8,037 nt of DNA, from assembly GCA_023423235.1 (NCBI GenBank), contig JAFAFY010000357.1:1-8037 (forward strand), in the 5' to 3' direction. The stretch is from Pseudomonadota bacterium. Its GTDB lineage: Bacteria > Pseudomonadota > Gammaproteobacteria > Xanthomonadales > Xanthomonadaceae. The position numbers and the translations under genes were made by a program. Shown here piece after piece: positions 1 to 5,435 of this stretch. Position 1 is the stretch's first letter. Each line of letters begins with the position of its first letter. The notes under the pieces are model-generated. The model saw only the letters and a program-made list of their open reading frames with translations. It ran no database searches and was not told the origin of the DNA.

Positions 1-242
1 GCGGCGCCGGCCACCTTGTCGGGGTGGTACTGGGTGATCAGCCGCCGGTAGGCCTGGTCGACCTCGGCCTGGGTGGCGCCCGGCGCCAGCCCCAGCACGT
101 GGTAGGGCTTGTCGCGTTTCGGGGCCAGCCAGCCGGCGTCGAAGGCGTGGCCGATGATCAACCCGATCAGGCCACCGGCGGGATGGCGCAGCAGCAGCCA
201 ACCGGCGATGAAGCCCAGGAGTTTTCCGTACCAGCGTTGCAT
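1..242 (-). CDS. Membrane-anchored J-domain co-chaperone, DjlA-like short form (partial, 3' end outside the window)
   Basis: The visible 80 residues begin MQRWYGKLLGFIAGWLLL, one hydrophobic membrane segment (about residues 7-31), then GHAFD, which resembles the N-terminus of E. coli DjlA (known family feature: single N-terminal membrane anchor, J domain in the cytoplasm). A J domain starts at about residue 46 (KPYHVLGLAPGAT) with YRRLITQYHPDK; the HPD signature that stimulates Hsp70/DnaK ATPase is at residues 73-75. In classic DjlA a TerB-like domain separates anchor and J domain; here the J domain follows within about 15 residues, so this is a short variant. The inferred role is recruiting DnaK to the inner membrane. 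The ATG at 240-242 is the only plausible start, as the membrane segment begins right after it. A -10 box ends 7 nt upstream, suggesting a leaderless mRNA. It is divergent from purC. The family call is firm; client and function are unknown. Confidence 0.88.
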   Translation of the reverse strand, partial: MQRWYGKLLGFIAGWLLLRHPAGGLIGLIIGHAFDAGWLAPKRDKPYHVLGLAPGATQAEVDQAYRRLITQYHPDKVAGA

Positions 243-249
243 GGTGGCA

Positions 250-255
250 AGTGTA
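250..255 (-). promoter_or_regulatory. Putative -10 box of the J-domain gene (leaderless start)
   Basis: TACACT on the minus strand ends 7 nt before the ATG at 242, which would place the transcription start on or next to the start codon. No Shine-Dalgarno sequence fits into that gap. The -35 region is weak (GTGCCC at 17 bp). The hexamer lies inside an 11-mer, CTACACTTGCC, that recurs in mirror orientation in front of purC. This is an inference from sequence only. Confidence 0.4.
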
Positions 256-334
256 GGGGCAGACGGCCCGCCGGGCACGGGCAGCGGCGCGCGCGTCCAT
301 CCGCGGGCCGCCTGCACGGGCTGCGCAATCGCAC

Positions 335-340
335 TACACT
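335..340 (+). promoter_or_regulatory. Putative -10 box of purC
   Basis: TACACT matches TATAAT at four of six positions. It would start transcription near 347, giving a leader of about 29 nt before the GTG at 376. No good -35 hexamer is visible 16-18 bp upstream. The identical hexamer and flanks face the other way at 250-255. Confidence 0.4.
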
Positions 341-375
341 TGCCGACCGTTTGCGATGCGTATTGGATTTCCACC

Positions 376-1305
376 GTGTCCACGACCCTGCTCGAAGCAA
401 ACCTGCCCGGCCTGCACCTGCGCCACCGCGGCAAGGTCCGCGACGTGTTCGACCTGCCCGATGCGCGCCTGCCCGCCCCGGCTCGCGGCCAGGGCGACCA
501 TCTGCTGATCGTCGCCAGCGACCGCCTCAGTGCTTTCGACGTCGTGCTGCCCGACCCGATCCCCGGCAAGGGCGAGATGCTGTGCCAGATCAGCAACTTC
601 TGGTTCGGCAAGACCGCCGCATTGATGCCCAATCACCTGACCGGCATCGCCGTGGCCGACGTGCTGCCCGACGGCGTCGACCCGGCGCTGTACGCCCAGC
701 GCGCGGTGGTGACGAAGAAGCTGCGGCCGGTGCCGGTGGAGGCGATCGCGCGCGGGTATCTGATCGGCAGCGGCTGGAAGGATTACCAGCGCACCGGGCG
801 GGTCAGCGGCATCGCCCTGCCCGGCGGCCTGCGCCAGGCCGAGCAGCTGCCGCAGCCGATCTTCACGCCCTCGACCAAGGCCGCGGTCGGCGACCACGAC
901 GAGAACATCGACTTCGACACGATGGTGCGCAGCATCGGCGCCGACCTTGCCGAGCAGGTGCGCGACGCCACCCTGCGCCTGTATGCGTTCGCCGCCGCGG
1001 ATGCGGCCGAGCGCGGGATCATCCTGGCCGACACCAAGTTCGAATTCGGCACCGACAGCGACGGCCGCCTGTACGTGATGGACGAGATGCTGACGCCGGA
1101 CTCGTCGCGCTACTGGCCGGCCGATGCCTACGAGGTCGGCAGCAGCCCGCCGAGCTACGACAAGCAGATCGTGCGCGACTACCTGGAAACCCTGGACTGG
1201 GACAAGACCGCGCCGGGCCCGCACCTGCCGGCCGAGGTCATCGCCCGCACCCGCGCGCGCTACGCCGAGGCGCTGCAGAAACTGGCCGGCATCTCGGTCG
1301 ACTGA
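376..1305 (+). CDS. purC: Phosphoribosylaminoimidazole-succinocarboxamide synthase (SAICAR synthetase)
   Basis: PurC joins CAIR and L-aspartate with ATP to give SAICAR, a cytoplasmic step of de novo IMP synthesis. The 309 residues show the family blocks in order: RGKVRDVFDL (residues 18-27) in the ATP-binding N-terminal lobe, ASDRLSAFDVVLPDPIPGKG from residue 47, VPVEAIARGYLIGSGWKDY, IFTPSTKA near 162-169, ENIDF, ADTKFEFG, DEMLTPDSSRYW from 236 and SYDKQIVRDYLE from 260. At about 300 residues it is the long, yeast Ade1-like form also found in many proteobacteria, against about 237 in E. coli. The GTG at 376 is chosen because the conserved protein begins right after it (VSTTLLEANLPGL). The open frame runs back to 109, but that stretch overlaps the divergent J-domain gene and is not PurC-like. 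Only a weak SD (GGA at 365-367) precedes it. A GC-rich hairpin begins at the stop codon, suggesting a single-gene transcript. Confidence 0.97.
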   Translation: MSTTLLEANLPGLHLRHRGKVRDVFDLPDARLPAPARGQGDHLLIVASDRLSAFDVVLPDPIPGKGEMLCQISNFWFGKTAALMPNHLTGIAVADVLPDGVDPALYAQRAVVTKKLRPVPVEAIARGYLIGSGWKDYQRTGRVSGIALPGGLRQAEQLPQPIFTPSTKAAVGDHDENIDFDTMVRSIGADLAEQVRDATLRLYAFAAADAAERGIILADTKFEFGTDSDGRLYVMDEMLTPDSSRYWPADAYEVGSSPPSYDKQIVRDYLETLDWDKTAPGPHLPAEVIARTRARYAEALQKLAGISVD

Positions 1306-1330
1306 CGCCGCGCGCGGCGCGCGCAGGCGT
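1305..1330 (+). terminator. GC-rich hairpin at the purC stop codon
   Basis: The left arm ACGCCGCGCGC (1305-1315) pairs with GCGCGC (1319-1324) and GGCGT (1326-1330), with one bulged A at 1325 and a 3-nt loop. No run of T follows, so it is not a canonical intrinsic terminator. It could stop or pause transcription or protect the purC 3' end. Confidence 0.35.
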
Positions 1331-1381
1331 GATTCGCTGCGGCGCATGCGAGGATGCCGGCCCGTTCGCGGCGGCGCCGGC

Positions 1382-1716
1382 ATGCACATCGGCGGTCTCT
1401 CCGTGGGCGTCGCGGTCGTCGCCGGGGGCGTGGCCACCCGCGCGCTGAAGGCGTCCGACGGCTTCATCCGGCTGTGACCGTCGCTGCTGGCGCGCGCCGG
1501 CCAGGCCATCGCCTTCCATTTCCTGTCGCTGGCGATGCACTCGATCCCCGCTGGCGTGGCGCGCGCATCTGCCCGGGCGTCGGCGTCACCCGGATCGCGT
1601 TGATCGGCTGGCGGGCGCTGCGCCAGCCGCCGGACCTGCCGGCGGTGGTCGGCATCGCACTGGTCGTCAACGGGGTGCTGGTTTTGCGGCTATTCTCCAA
1701 CTCAGGCGCGCATTGA
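1382..1716 (+). pseudogene. Decayed EmrE-like small multidrug resistance (SMR) transporter
   Basis: Two frames joined at about 1562-1567 give a protein co-linear with E. coli EmrE (four-helix proton/drug antiporter, about 110 residues, compared from memory). The first frame (1382-1474) reads MHIGGLSVGVAVVAGG and ends ASDGFIRL, like EmrE FSEGFTRL. A TGA at 1475-1477 sits where EmrE has Trp31. The same frame continues PSLLARAGQA to SIPAGVARA with no gaps. One base is then missing, and the other frame carries ICPGVGVTRIALIGW, DLPAVVGIALVV and GVLVLRLFSNSGAH to the stop at 1714-1716. Beyond the nonsense codon and frameshift, the three EmrE binding-site positions are changed: Glu14 is Gly (GGG at 1424-1426), Tyr60 is Arg and Trp63 is Cys. 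No SD precedes the ATG. Sequencing error could explain one lesion but not all of them. It lies between purC and the Mpo1-like gene and is probably not functional. Confidence 0.85.
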
Positions 1717-1721
1717 CCCTC

Positions 1722-1727
1722 GGGAGG
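1722..1727 (+). promoter_or_regulatory. Shine-Dalgarno of the Mpo1-like gene
   Basis: GGGAGG (within CGGGAGGGGCGG) lies 5 nt before the ATG at 1733 and fixes that start. It is one of the two clear ribosome binding sites in the window and lies just after the stop codon of the SMR remnant. Confidence 0.7.
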
Positions 1728-1732
1728 GGCGG

Positions 1733-2218
1733 ATGGACGCGATACACGGCGATACCCGGGCACGTCCGATCGACCGCTGGTTCGCCAGTTATTCCGGCGA
1801 CCACCGCAACGACACCAACCAGTGGGTCCATGTGTTCGCCGTGCCGGCGATCCTGTGGACGGTGATCGCACTGCTGTGGTGCATCCCGCCCGGTCCGTTC
1901 AAGCCCGGCATCTGGGCCGGGCTGGCGATGTTCGGCGCCTGGCTGTTCTACTACCGCGCCTCGCGCCCGCTGGGCCTGGGCATGCTGGCGGTATTCGTGG
2001 CGATGGCCACGCTGACCTGGTGGCTGCAGCGCACGCTCGGCACCCGGACGCTGCTGTGGCTGGCGGTCGCGGTGTTCGTCGTGGCGTGGATCGCGCAGTT
2101 CGTCGGCCACAAGTTCGAAGGCCGGAAACCGAGCTTCCTGACCGACCTGGTGTACCTGCTGATCGGTCCGGCCTGGGTGCTGTCCAAGCTCTACCGCAGG
2201 CTCGGCTGGCACTGGTAG
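1733..2218 (+). CDS. DUF962 / Mpo1-like membrane protein (putative 2-hydroxy fatty acid dioxygenase family)
   Basis: The 161-residue protein starts with a short polar stretch, then the family block YSGDHRNDTNQWVHVFAVP (residues 20-38; His24, Asn29 and His33 visible), several hydrophobic segments (about 36-52, 60-74, 80-96 and 106-124), and the second block QFVGHKFEGRKPSFLTDL (122-139; His126). This His-containing arrangement is typical of DUF962. The yeast member Mpo1 is an Fe(II) dioxygenase that shortens 2-hydroxy fatty acids by one carbon; activity of the bacterial members is mostly inferred. It would sit in the inner membrane. The start is supported by GGGAGG 5 nt upstream. A possible -10 (TATTCT, 1691-1696) lies inside the dead SMR gene, so the promoter may sit in pseudogene DNA. 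A hairpin starts at the stop codon, and the EamA gene follows about 80 bp later on the same strand. Confidence 0.85.
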   Translation: MDAIHGDTRARPIDRWFASYSGDHRNDTNQWVHVFAVPAILWTVIALLWCIPPGPFKPGIWAGLAMFGAWLFYYRASRPLGLGMLAVFVAMATLTWWLQRTLGTRTLLWLAVAVFVVAWIAQFVGHKFEGRKPSFLTDLVYLLIGPAWVLSKLYRRLGWHW

Positions 2219-2245
2219 CACGGGCGGCCGTGCATTCCGGCACGG
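2218..2245 (+). terminator. Two mutually exclusive hairpins after the Mpo1-like gene
   Basis: GCACGG (2218-2223), CCGTGC (2228-2233) and GCACGG (2240-2245) are arranged so that the central arm can pair with either flank, with loops of 4 or 6 nt. No T-run follows. It could be a weak terminator or processing site between the Mpo1-like and EamA genes; a regulatory switch is possible but unsupported. Confidence 0.3.
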
Positions 2246-2297
2246 GGCGGCGGCATGCGGGCGTGCGATGCTTGCGCGCCCGCTTCCTGGTGTTGCC

Positions 2298-3191
2298 GTG
2301 TCGCCGCGCGATCTGCTGCTGGTCCTGGTGGTCTGCCTGGCCTGGGCCCTGAATTTCCTGGTCTCGGCGCATGCGCTGCGCGAGATTCCGCCGTTCCTGT
2401 TCACCGCGGTGCGCTTTGCGATGCTGGCGCTGCCGCTGCTGTGGCTGCTGCGTCCGCCGGCGCCAGGGCAGTGGCCGCGGTTGATCGCGGTGTGCCTGTG
2501 CATCGGCGTGCTGCATTTCGGCCTGAGCTTCCTCGCCCTGAAGCTGTCAGGTGACCTGTCGTCGCCGGCAATCGTCATGCAGGTCTACATCCCGATGACC
2601 GCGATCCTGGCGTGGCTGGTGCTGGGCGAGCGCTTCGCCTGGCGCACCGGCCTGGCGATCGCGATCAGCTTCTGCGGCGTGCTGGTGCTGGGCCTGGACC
2701 CGGCCGTACTCGCGCACCCGGCCGCGCTGCTGACGATGCTGGCCTCGGCGCTGATGCTGGCGATCGGCACGGTGCTGATGAAGCCGCTGCGCGGCGTGGA
2801 TGTCTGGAACATGCAGGGCTGGACCGCGGTGCTGAGCGTGCTGCCGCTGCTGGGCCTGAGCCTGGCGTTCGAGCCCGGCGCGCTTGCGCGCCTGTCCGCC
2901 GCCGGCTGGGCGGGCTGGGGCGGCGCGGCCTACGCGGCCTTTGTCTCCTCGCTGTTCGGCCACGGCATGTACTACGTGCTGATGCGCCGCTACCCGGTGG
3001 CGCAGGTCACGCCATGGCTGCTGCTGGTGCCGGTGCTGGCGGTCGCCCTGGGCATCGCGTTCTGGGGCGACCGGCCCGGACCGCGGCTGTACGTCGGTGG
3101 CGCGATGGTGCTGGGCGGCGTGCTGGCGATCGCGCTGCGCGCGCTCAGCAAGTCGCGGCGGCTGGTCGAGGAGCCGATGGCAGGGCCGTGA
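2298..3191 (+). CDS. EamA-family (DMT superfamily) inner-membrane exporter
   Basis: The 297-residue protein has about ten hydrophobic helices in two EamA repeats (about residues 1-130 and 140-285). The N-terminus VSPRDLLLVLVVCLAWALNFLV lines up with E. coli EamA (YdeD, cysteine/O-acetylserine exporter, 299 residues). Repeat one ends with the usual LGERFAWRTGLAIAISFCGVLVL block (Glu at residue 111). In repeat two this is WGDRPGPRLYVGGAMVLGGVL, with Asp258 at the usual Glu position. PWLLLVPVLAVALG is the typical late helix pattern. Substrate cannot be read from the sequence; family members export amino acids or other metabolites. GTG 2298 is preferred because family similarity begins there; an in-frame ATG at 2268 adds 10 unrelated residues and may lie in promoter DNA (GATGCTTGCG, 2267-2276). 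Neither start has a strong SD. It could be co-transcribed with the Mpo1-like gene. Confidence 0.92.
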   Translation: MSPRDLLLVLVVCLAWALNFLVSAHALREIPPFLFTAVRFAMLALPLLWLLRPPAPGQWPRLIAVCLCIGVLHFGLSFLALKLSGDLSSPAIVMQVYIPMTAILAWLVLGERFAWRTGLAIAISFCGVLVLGLDPAVLAHPAALLTMLASALMLAIGTVLMKPLRGVDVWNMQGWTAVLSVLPLLGLSLAFEPGALARLSAAGWAGWGGAAYAAFVSSLFGHGMYYVLMRRYPVAQVTPWLLLVPVLAVALGIAFWGDRPGPRLYVGGAMVLGGVLAIALRALSKSRRLVEEPMAGP

Positions 3192-3270
3192 GCGGAAGCC
3201 GGCCGCGCCTGCCCAGGACACGCGAGGTGCTGTTCGGGCGCTGATGCCTTCCTACCATCCGTGGGCACCG

Positions 3271-3285
3271 CGGGCGCTGCGCCCG
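3271..3285. repeat. Short hairpin in the convergent intergenic gap
   Basis: CGGGCG (3271-3276) and CGCCCG (3280-3285) form a 6-bp stem with loop CTG. It lies 80 bp beyond the EamA stop codon and lacks a T-run. It is the first of three hairpins between two convergent genes. Confidence 0.3.
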
Positions 3286-3378
3286 GGCCTCTGGCATGCG
3301 CGACCCGACGATTCGCAAGCGGCGCGACTGCCTGGAGAAACGCGCGACGCTGTCGCGGCACGGACGCACCCTCAACCT

Positions 3379-3397
3379 CCGTCCGCGCCGCGGACGG
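3379..3397. repeat. Hairpin with REP-like flanks in the convergent gap
   Basis: CCGTCCGC (3379-3386) and GCGGACGG (3390-3397) form a perfect 8-bp stem with loop GCC. It is followed by TCTCCCTCTCCCGCAAGCG (3398-3416) and preceded by CACCCTCAACCT. These flanks resemble CTCTCCCGC-type repeats common between genes in GC-rich proteobacteria. The remainder of 3192-3458 shows no credible gene on either strand. Confidence 0.4.
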
Positions 3398-3432
3398 TCT
3401 CCCTCTCCCGCAAGCGATAGATCGACGCTGGC

Positions 3433-3453
3433 GTCTCCCGCGTTGCGGGAGAC
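3433..3453. terminator. Strong hairpin at the 3' end of the SDR gene, possibly bidirectional
   Basis: GTCTCCCGC (3433-3441) and GCGGGAGAC (3445-3453) make a perfect 9-bp stem with a 3-nt loop, 5 nt beyond the stop codon of the minus-strand gene. No T-tract follows on either strand. Its place between convergent genes suits transcription termination or mRNA end protection. The arm core CTCCCGC also occurs at 3402-3411, so it may belong to a dispersed repeat. Confidence 0.5.
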
Positions 3454-3458
3454 GGCAT

Positions 3459-4379
3459 CTAGTTTCGGGCAAACATCGCTGCATCGGGCGCGAATCCGCG
3501 CGGCGCATAGCCGAACGCGGTGCGCGCCGGCGTGGCGTCGAACACCAGGTCCTCGCGCATCCGCGCCACTGCGCCTGCCGGCAGGCCCTGCAGGCGGCCG
3601 GCGGCGCGCGCCAGGGCCAGCGCGGCCGAGAACAGCGGCGGCGGCAGCAACAGCAGGCGCGGCGCGGGGTCCAGCGCGGCCAGGGTGCGCGCCAACATCT
3701 CGCGATACGGCAGCGTCTCGCCGCCCGGCAGCGCGAACTCGCGCCCGGCCGTCGCCTCGACATCAGCCACGGCCAGCGCGGCATCCGCGAGGTCGTCGAC
3801 ATGCACCGGCTGGCGCAGGCCGCGCGCATCCGAGGGCAGCACGAACCAGCCGCTGCGCCGCGCCAGCGCCGCGATGCGGCTGAGGTTCTGGTCGCGGCCG
3901 CTGCCATAGATCAGGGTAGGCCGCAGCAGCGTGGCGCGTGCGCCGCGGTCGGCCGCCGCCTGCAGCACCCGCGCCGACGATGCCGCCAGGCGCGCGGCCA
4001 GTTCGCGCTCGCCCGGGTCGTCGGCGTCGCGCTTGGTCGCATCGCTGGTCGAACCGAACGCGACCACGCGCGGACAGGCGATCGACGCGGCCGCGTACCA
4101 GTGCGAGAACAGATCCAGCGGGCCGCAGCTGAAGATCGCATCGCAGCGCGCGGGCAAGGCCGGCAACGCCGCGAACTCGCCGCGCAGCCAGCGTAGGCCG
4201 GGCTGTGCGGGACGCGAATCGCGGGTCAGGGCGTCGACCTGCCAGCCGGCGGCCTGCAGGCGCGCAAGCAGGGCCGCGCCGATCGCACCGCTGCCGCCGA
4301 ACACCAGTGCGCGGCGCGACGCGGGCTCGCGCACGCCGAAGGCACAGTCGATGGCGGAGTGCGGCGGCGTCGCGGACAT
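3459..4379 (-). CDS. Atypical SDR / NAD(P)-dependent epimerase-like protein
   Basis: The 306-residue protein has an N-terminal Rossmann dinucleotide site, ALVFGGSGAIGAALL (GxxGxxG at residues 28-34), the strand FGSTS (108-112) where extended SDRs carry the catalytic Ser/Thr, LLRPTLIYGSGRDQN (151-165) and LRQPVHVDDLADA (188-200). These last two blocks are typical of extended and atypical SDRs. The usual YxxxK is absent: the segment after FGSTS reads DATKRDADDPGERELA with no Tyr, so classical epimerase or dehydrogenase chemistry is doubtful and it may be a binding or quinone/complex-I-assembly-like SDR. The substrate is unknown. ATG 4379 is chosen because the Rossmann fold begins shortly after; upstream frame extension is unlike the family. 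A -10 box (TATCCT) ends 6 nt before the ATG, suggesting leaderless expression. It is divergent from the Usp gene and convergent with EamA. Confidence 0.85.
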   Translation of the reverse strand: MSATPPHSAIDCAFGVREPASRRALVFGGSGAIGAALLARLQAAGWQVDALTRDSRPAQPGLRWLRGEFAALPALPARCDAIFSCGPLDLFSHWYAAASIACPRVVAFGSTSDATKRDADDPGERELAARLAASSARVLQAAADRGARATLLRPTLIYGSGRDQNLSRIAALARRSGWFVLPSDARGLRQPVHVDDLADAALAVADVEATAGREFALPGGETLPYREMLARTLAALDPAPRLLLLPPPLFSAALALARAAGRLQGLPAGAVARMREDLVFDATPARTAFGYAPRGFAPDAAMFARN

Positions 4380-4385
4380 CGCGCA

Positions 4386-4391
4386 AGGATA
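4386..4391 (-). promoter_or_regulatory. Putative -10 box of the SDR gene (leaderless start)
   Basis: TATCCT on the minus strand ends 6 nt before the ATG at 4379, placing the transcription start at the A of the start codon. There is no room for an SD. It is followed by TGCG, as the djlA-like and purC boxes are followed by TGCC. No clear -35 is visible. Confidence 0.4.
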
Positions 4392-4475
4392 CGGGGATCG
4401 CCGGCAGCACCGGTACCTGCGCGCGCCATCGTCTGCGCCGCCGCGCGCAGGACTGCGACCGACGGGAGCCGCAGG

Positions 4476-4481
4476 TAGACT
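4476..4481 (+). promoter_or_regulatory. Putative -10 box of the universal stress protein gene
   Basis: TAGACT matches the consensus at four positions. A weak -35 candidate (CTGCGA, 4453-4458) lies 17 bp upstream. The predicted leader is about 35 nt, with a weak SD-like GAGA at 4511-4514. It lies in the 143-bp divergent gap with the SDR gene. Confidence 0.35.
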
Positions 4482-4522
4482 CGGGCTTCCACCTATCGCA
4501 CGCCGCCCACGAGACTTCGCCC

Positions 4523-5434
4523 ATGTCGACATCTCCCGACCGCGCCGCATCGTCGCCGCCCAAGACCATCCTGCTGGCCACCGACCTGAGTGCGCGCTGC
4601 GACCGCGCACGCGACCGCGCGGTGCTGCTGGCGCGGCAATGGCAGGCGCGGCTGCTGGTGCTGACCGTGGCGCCGTCGGAAAGCGAACTGACCATCGTCG
4701 AGGAACTGCTGCAGGCGCCCGCGTGGGCGAGCCGCGACTCAGCCGCGCGCCAGGCCGAGCGCTGGCTGCATCGCGACCTGGAAGCGACCGGCGTGCCGTT
4801 CGAGGTCCAGGTCACCAGCGGCAAGGTGGGCCCGGCGATCGAGGCGGCGGCGCAGGCCGCGGGCTGCGGGTTGATCGTCACCGGCGTGGCACGCGCCGGT
4901 GCGTTCCAGCCGCTGGTGCTGGGCTCGACCATCGCCTGGCTGGCGCGCCATGCCAGCGTGCCGGTGCTGGTGGTGCACGACCCGGCGCGCGCGCCCTATC
5001 GCGACATCGCGGTGGCCAGCGATTTCTCGGCGGCTGCGGGACAGGCGCTGGAAACCGCGGCGGCGCTGTTCGGCGACGCCGCCAGCTTCACCCTGGTGCA
5101 CGCCACGGACGCGGGCCGGACCGGCATGATCGACGATGCCCAGTCGCGCGCGGATGCGACCAGCGCGCTGCGCAGCGAGGCGCAGGACGAGGCCCGCGCG
5201 CAGCTCGACGCCTTGCAGTTGCCGGCGCAGGTGCGCGAGCGGCTGGAGGTCGTGGTCGAACCGGCCGAACCGGCGCGGCTGCTGCAGGCGATGGTCGACA
5301 GCGACCGCGCCGATCTGGTGGTGCTGGGCAATCGCGGGCGCAGCGCGCTGTCGGAAATCCTGCTGGGCAGCCAGGCCCAGCGCGTGCTCGAGACCGTGCG
5401 CGCCGATACCCTGGTGGTGCGCACGCCTGCGTAG
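4523..5434 (+). CDS. Tandem-domain universal stress protein (UspA family)
   Basis: The 303 residues form two Usp folds, about 13-152 and 158-302. Each starts with the family beta strand and Asp: TILLATDLS (Asp21) and DIAVASDFS (Asp167). The second domain carries the full ATP-binding pattern G-x2-G-x9-G-S (GNRGRSALSEILLGS, residues 269-283). The first has GVARAGAFQPLVLGS (121-135) with Arg124 in place of the second Gly, so it probably binds nucleotide poorly or differently. Usp proteins are cytoplasmic stress-response factors; tandem forms fold as an intramolecular dimer. ATG 4523 is chosen because the first domain begins 13 residues later; the open frame extends upstream across the divergent promoter region without family similarity. 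It lies 201 bp upstream of mrpA on the same strand, which hints at a role in ion or pH stress, but a hairpin and a separate -10 lie between them. Confidence 0.93.
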   Translation: MSTSPDRAASSPPKTILLATDLSARCDRARDRAVLLARQWQARLLVLTVAPSESELTIVEELLQAPAWASRDSAARQAERWLHRDLEATGVPFEVQVTSGKVGPAIEAAAQAAGCGLIVTGVARAGAFQPLVLGSTIAWLARHASVPVLVVHDPARAPYRDIAVASDFSAAAGQALETAAALFGDAASFTLVHATDAGRTGMIDDAQSRADATSALRSEAQDEARAQLDALQLPAQVRERLEVVVEPAEPARLLQAMVDSDRADLVVLGNRGRSALSEILLGSQAQRVLETVRADTLVVRTPA

Positions 5435-5435
5435 T

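Larger units (their letters stand above)
246..344. repeat. 11-bp perfect inverted repeat spanning the divergent djlA-like/purC promoters
   Basis: CTACACTTGCC reads on the plus strand at 334-344 and on the minus strand at 256-246. The arms are 77 bp apart. Each arm contains the likely -10 box of the gene it points to. Similarity continues loosely after the 11-mer (GACC against ACC). It may be duplicated core promoter sequence or a pair of operator sites; the sequence alone does not decide. Confidence 0.55.

Noticed and set aside
109..375. N-terminal extension of purC to an ATG at 109
   Set aside because: The added 89 residues overlap the divergent J-domain gene, span the promoter region and show no PurC similarity. 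GTG 376 fits the family N-terminus.
24..1448. Plus-strand open frame of 474 codons across the J-domain gene and purC
   Set aside because: Low-complexity Arg/Pro/Ala composition typical of a wrong frame; purC motifs are in another frame.
1354..1716. 120-codon ORF as a stand-alone gene
   Set aside because: Only its last 50 or so residues resemble a protein family (the SMR C-terminus). The first half is an out-of-frame reading of the same decayed gene.
4205..4522. Upstream extension of the Usp gene
   Set aside because: It would overlap the start of the divergent SDR gene and its promoter, and the residues are not Usp-like. ATG 4523 immediately precedes the first Usp domain.
4380..4610. Upstream extension of the SDR gene on the minus strand
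   Set aside because: The extra 77 residues overlap the Usp gene start and carry no SDR feature. The Rossmann motif begins soon after ATG 4379.
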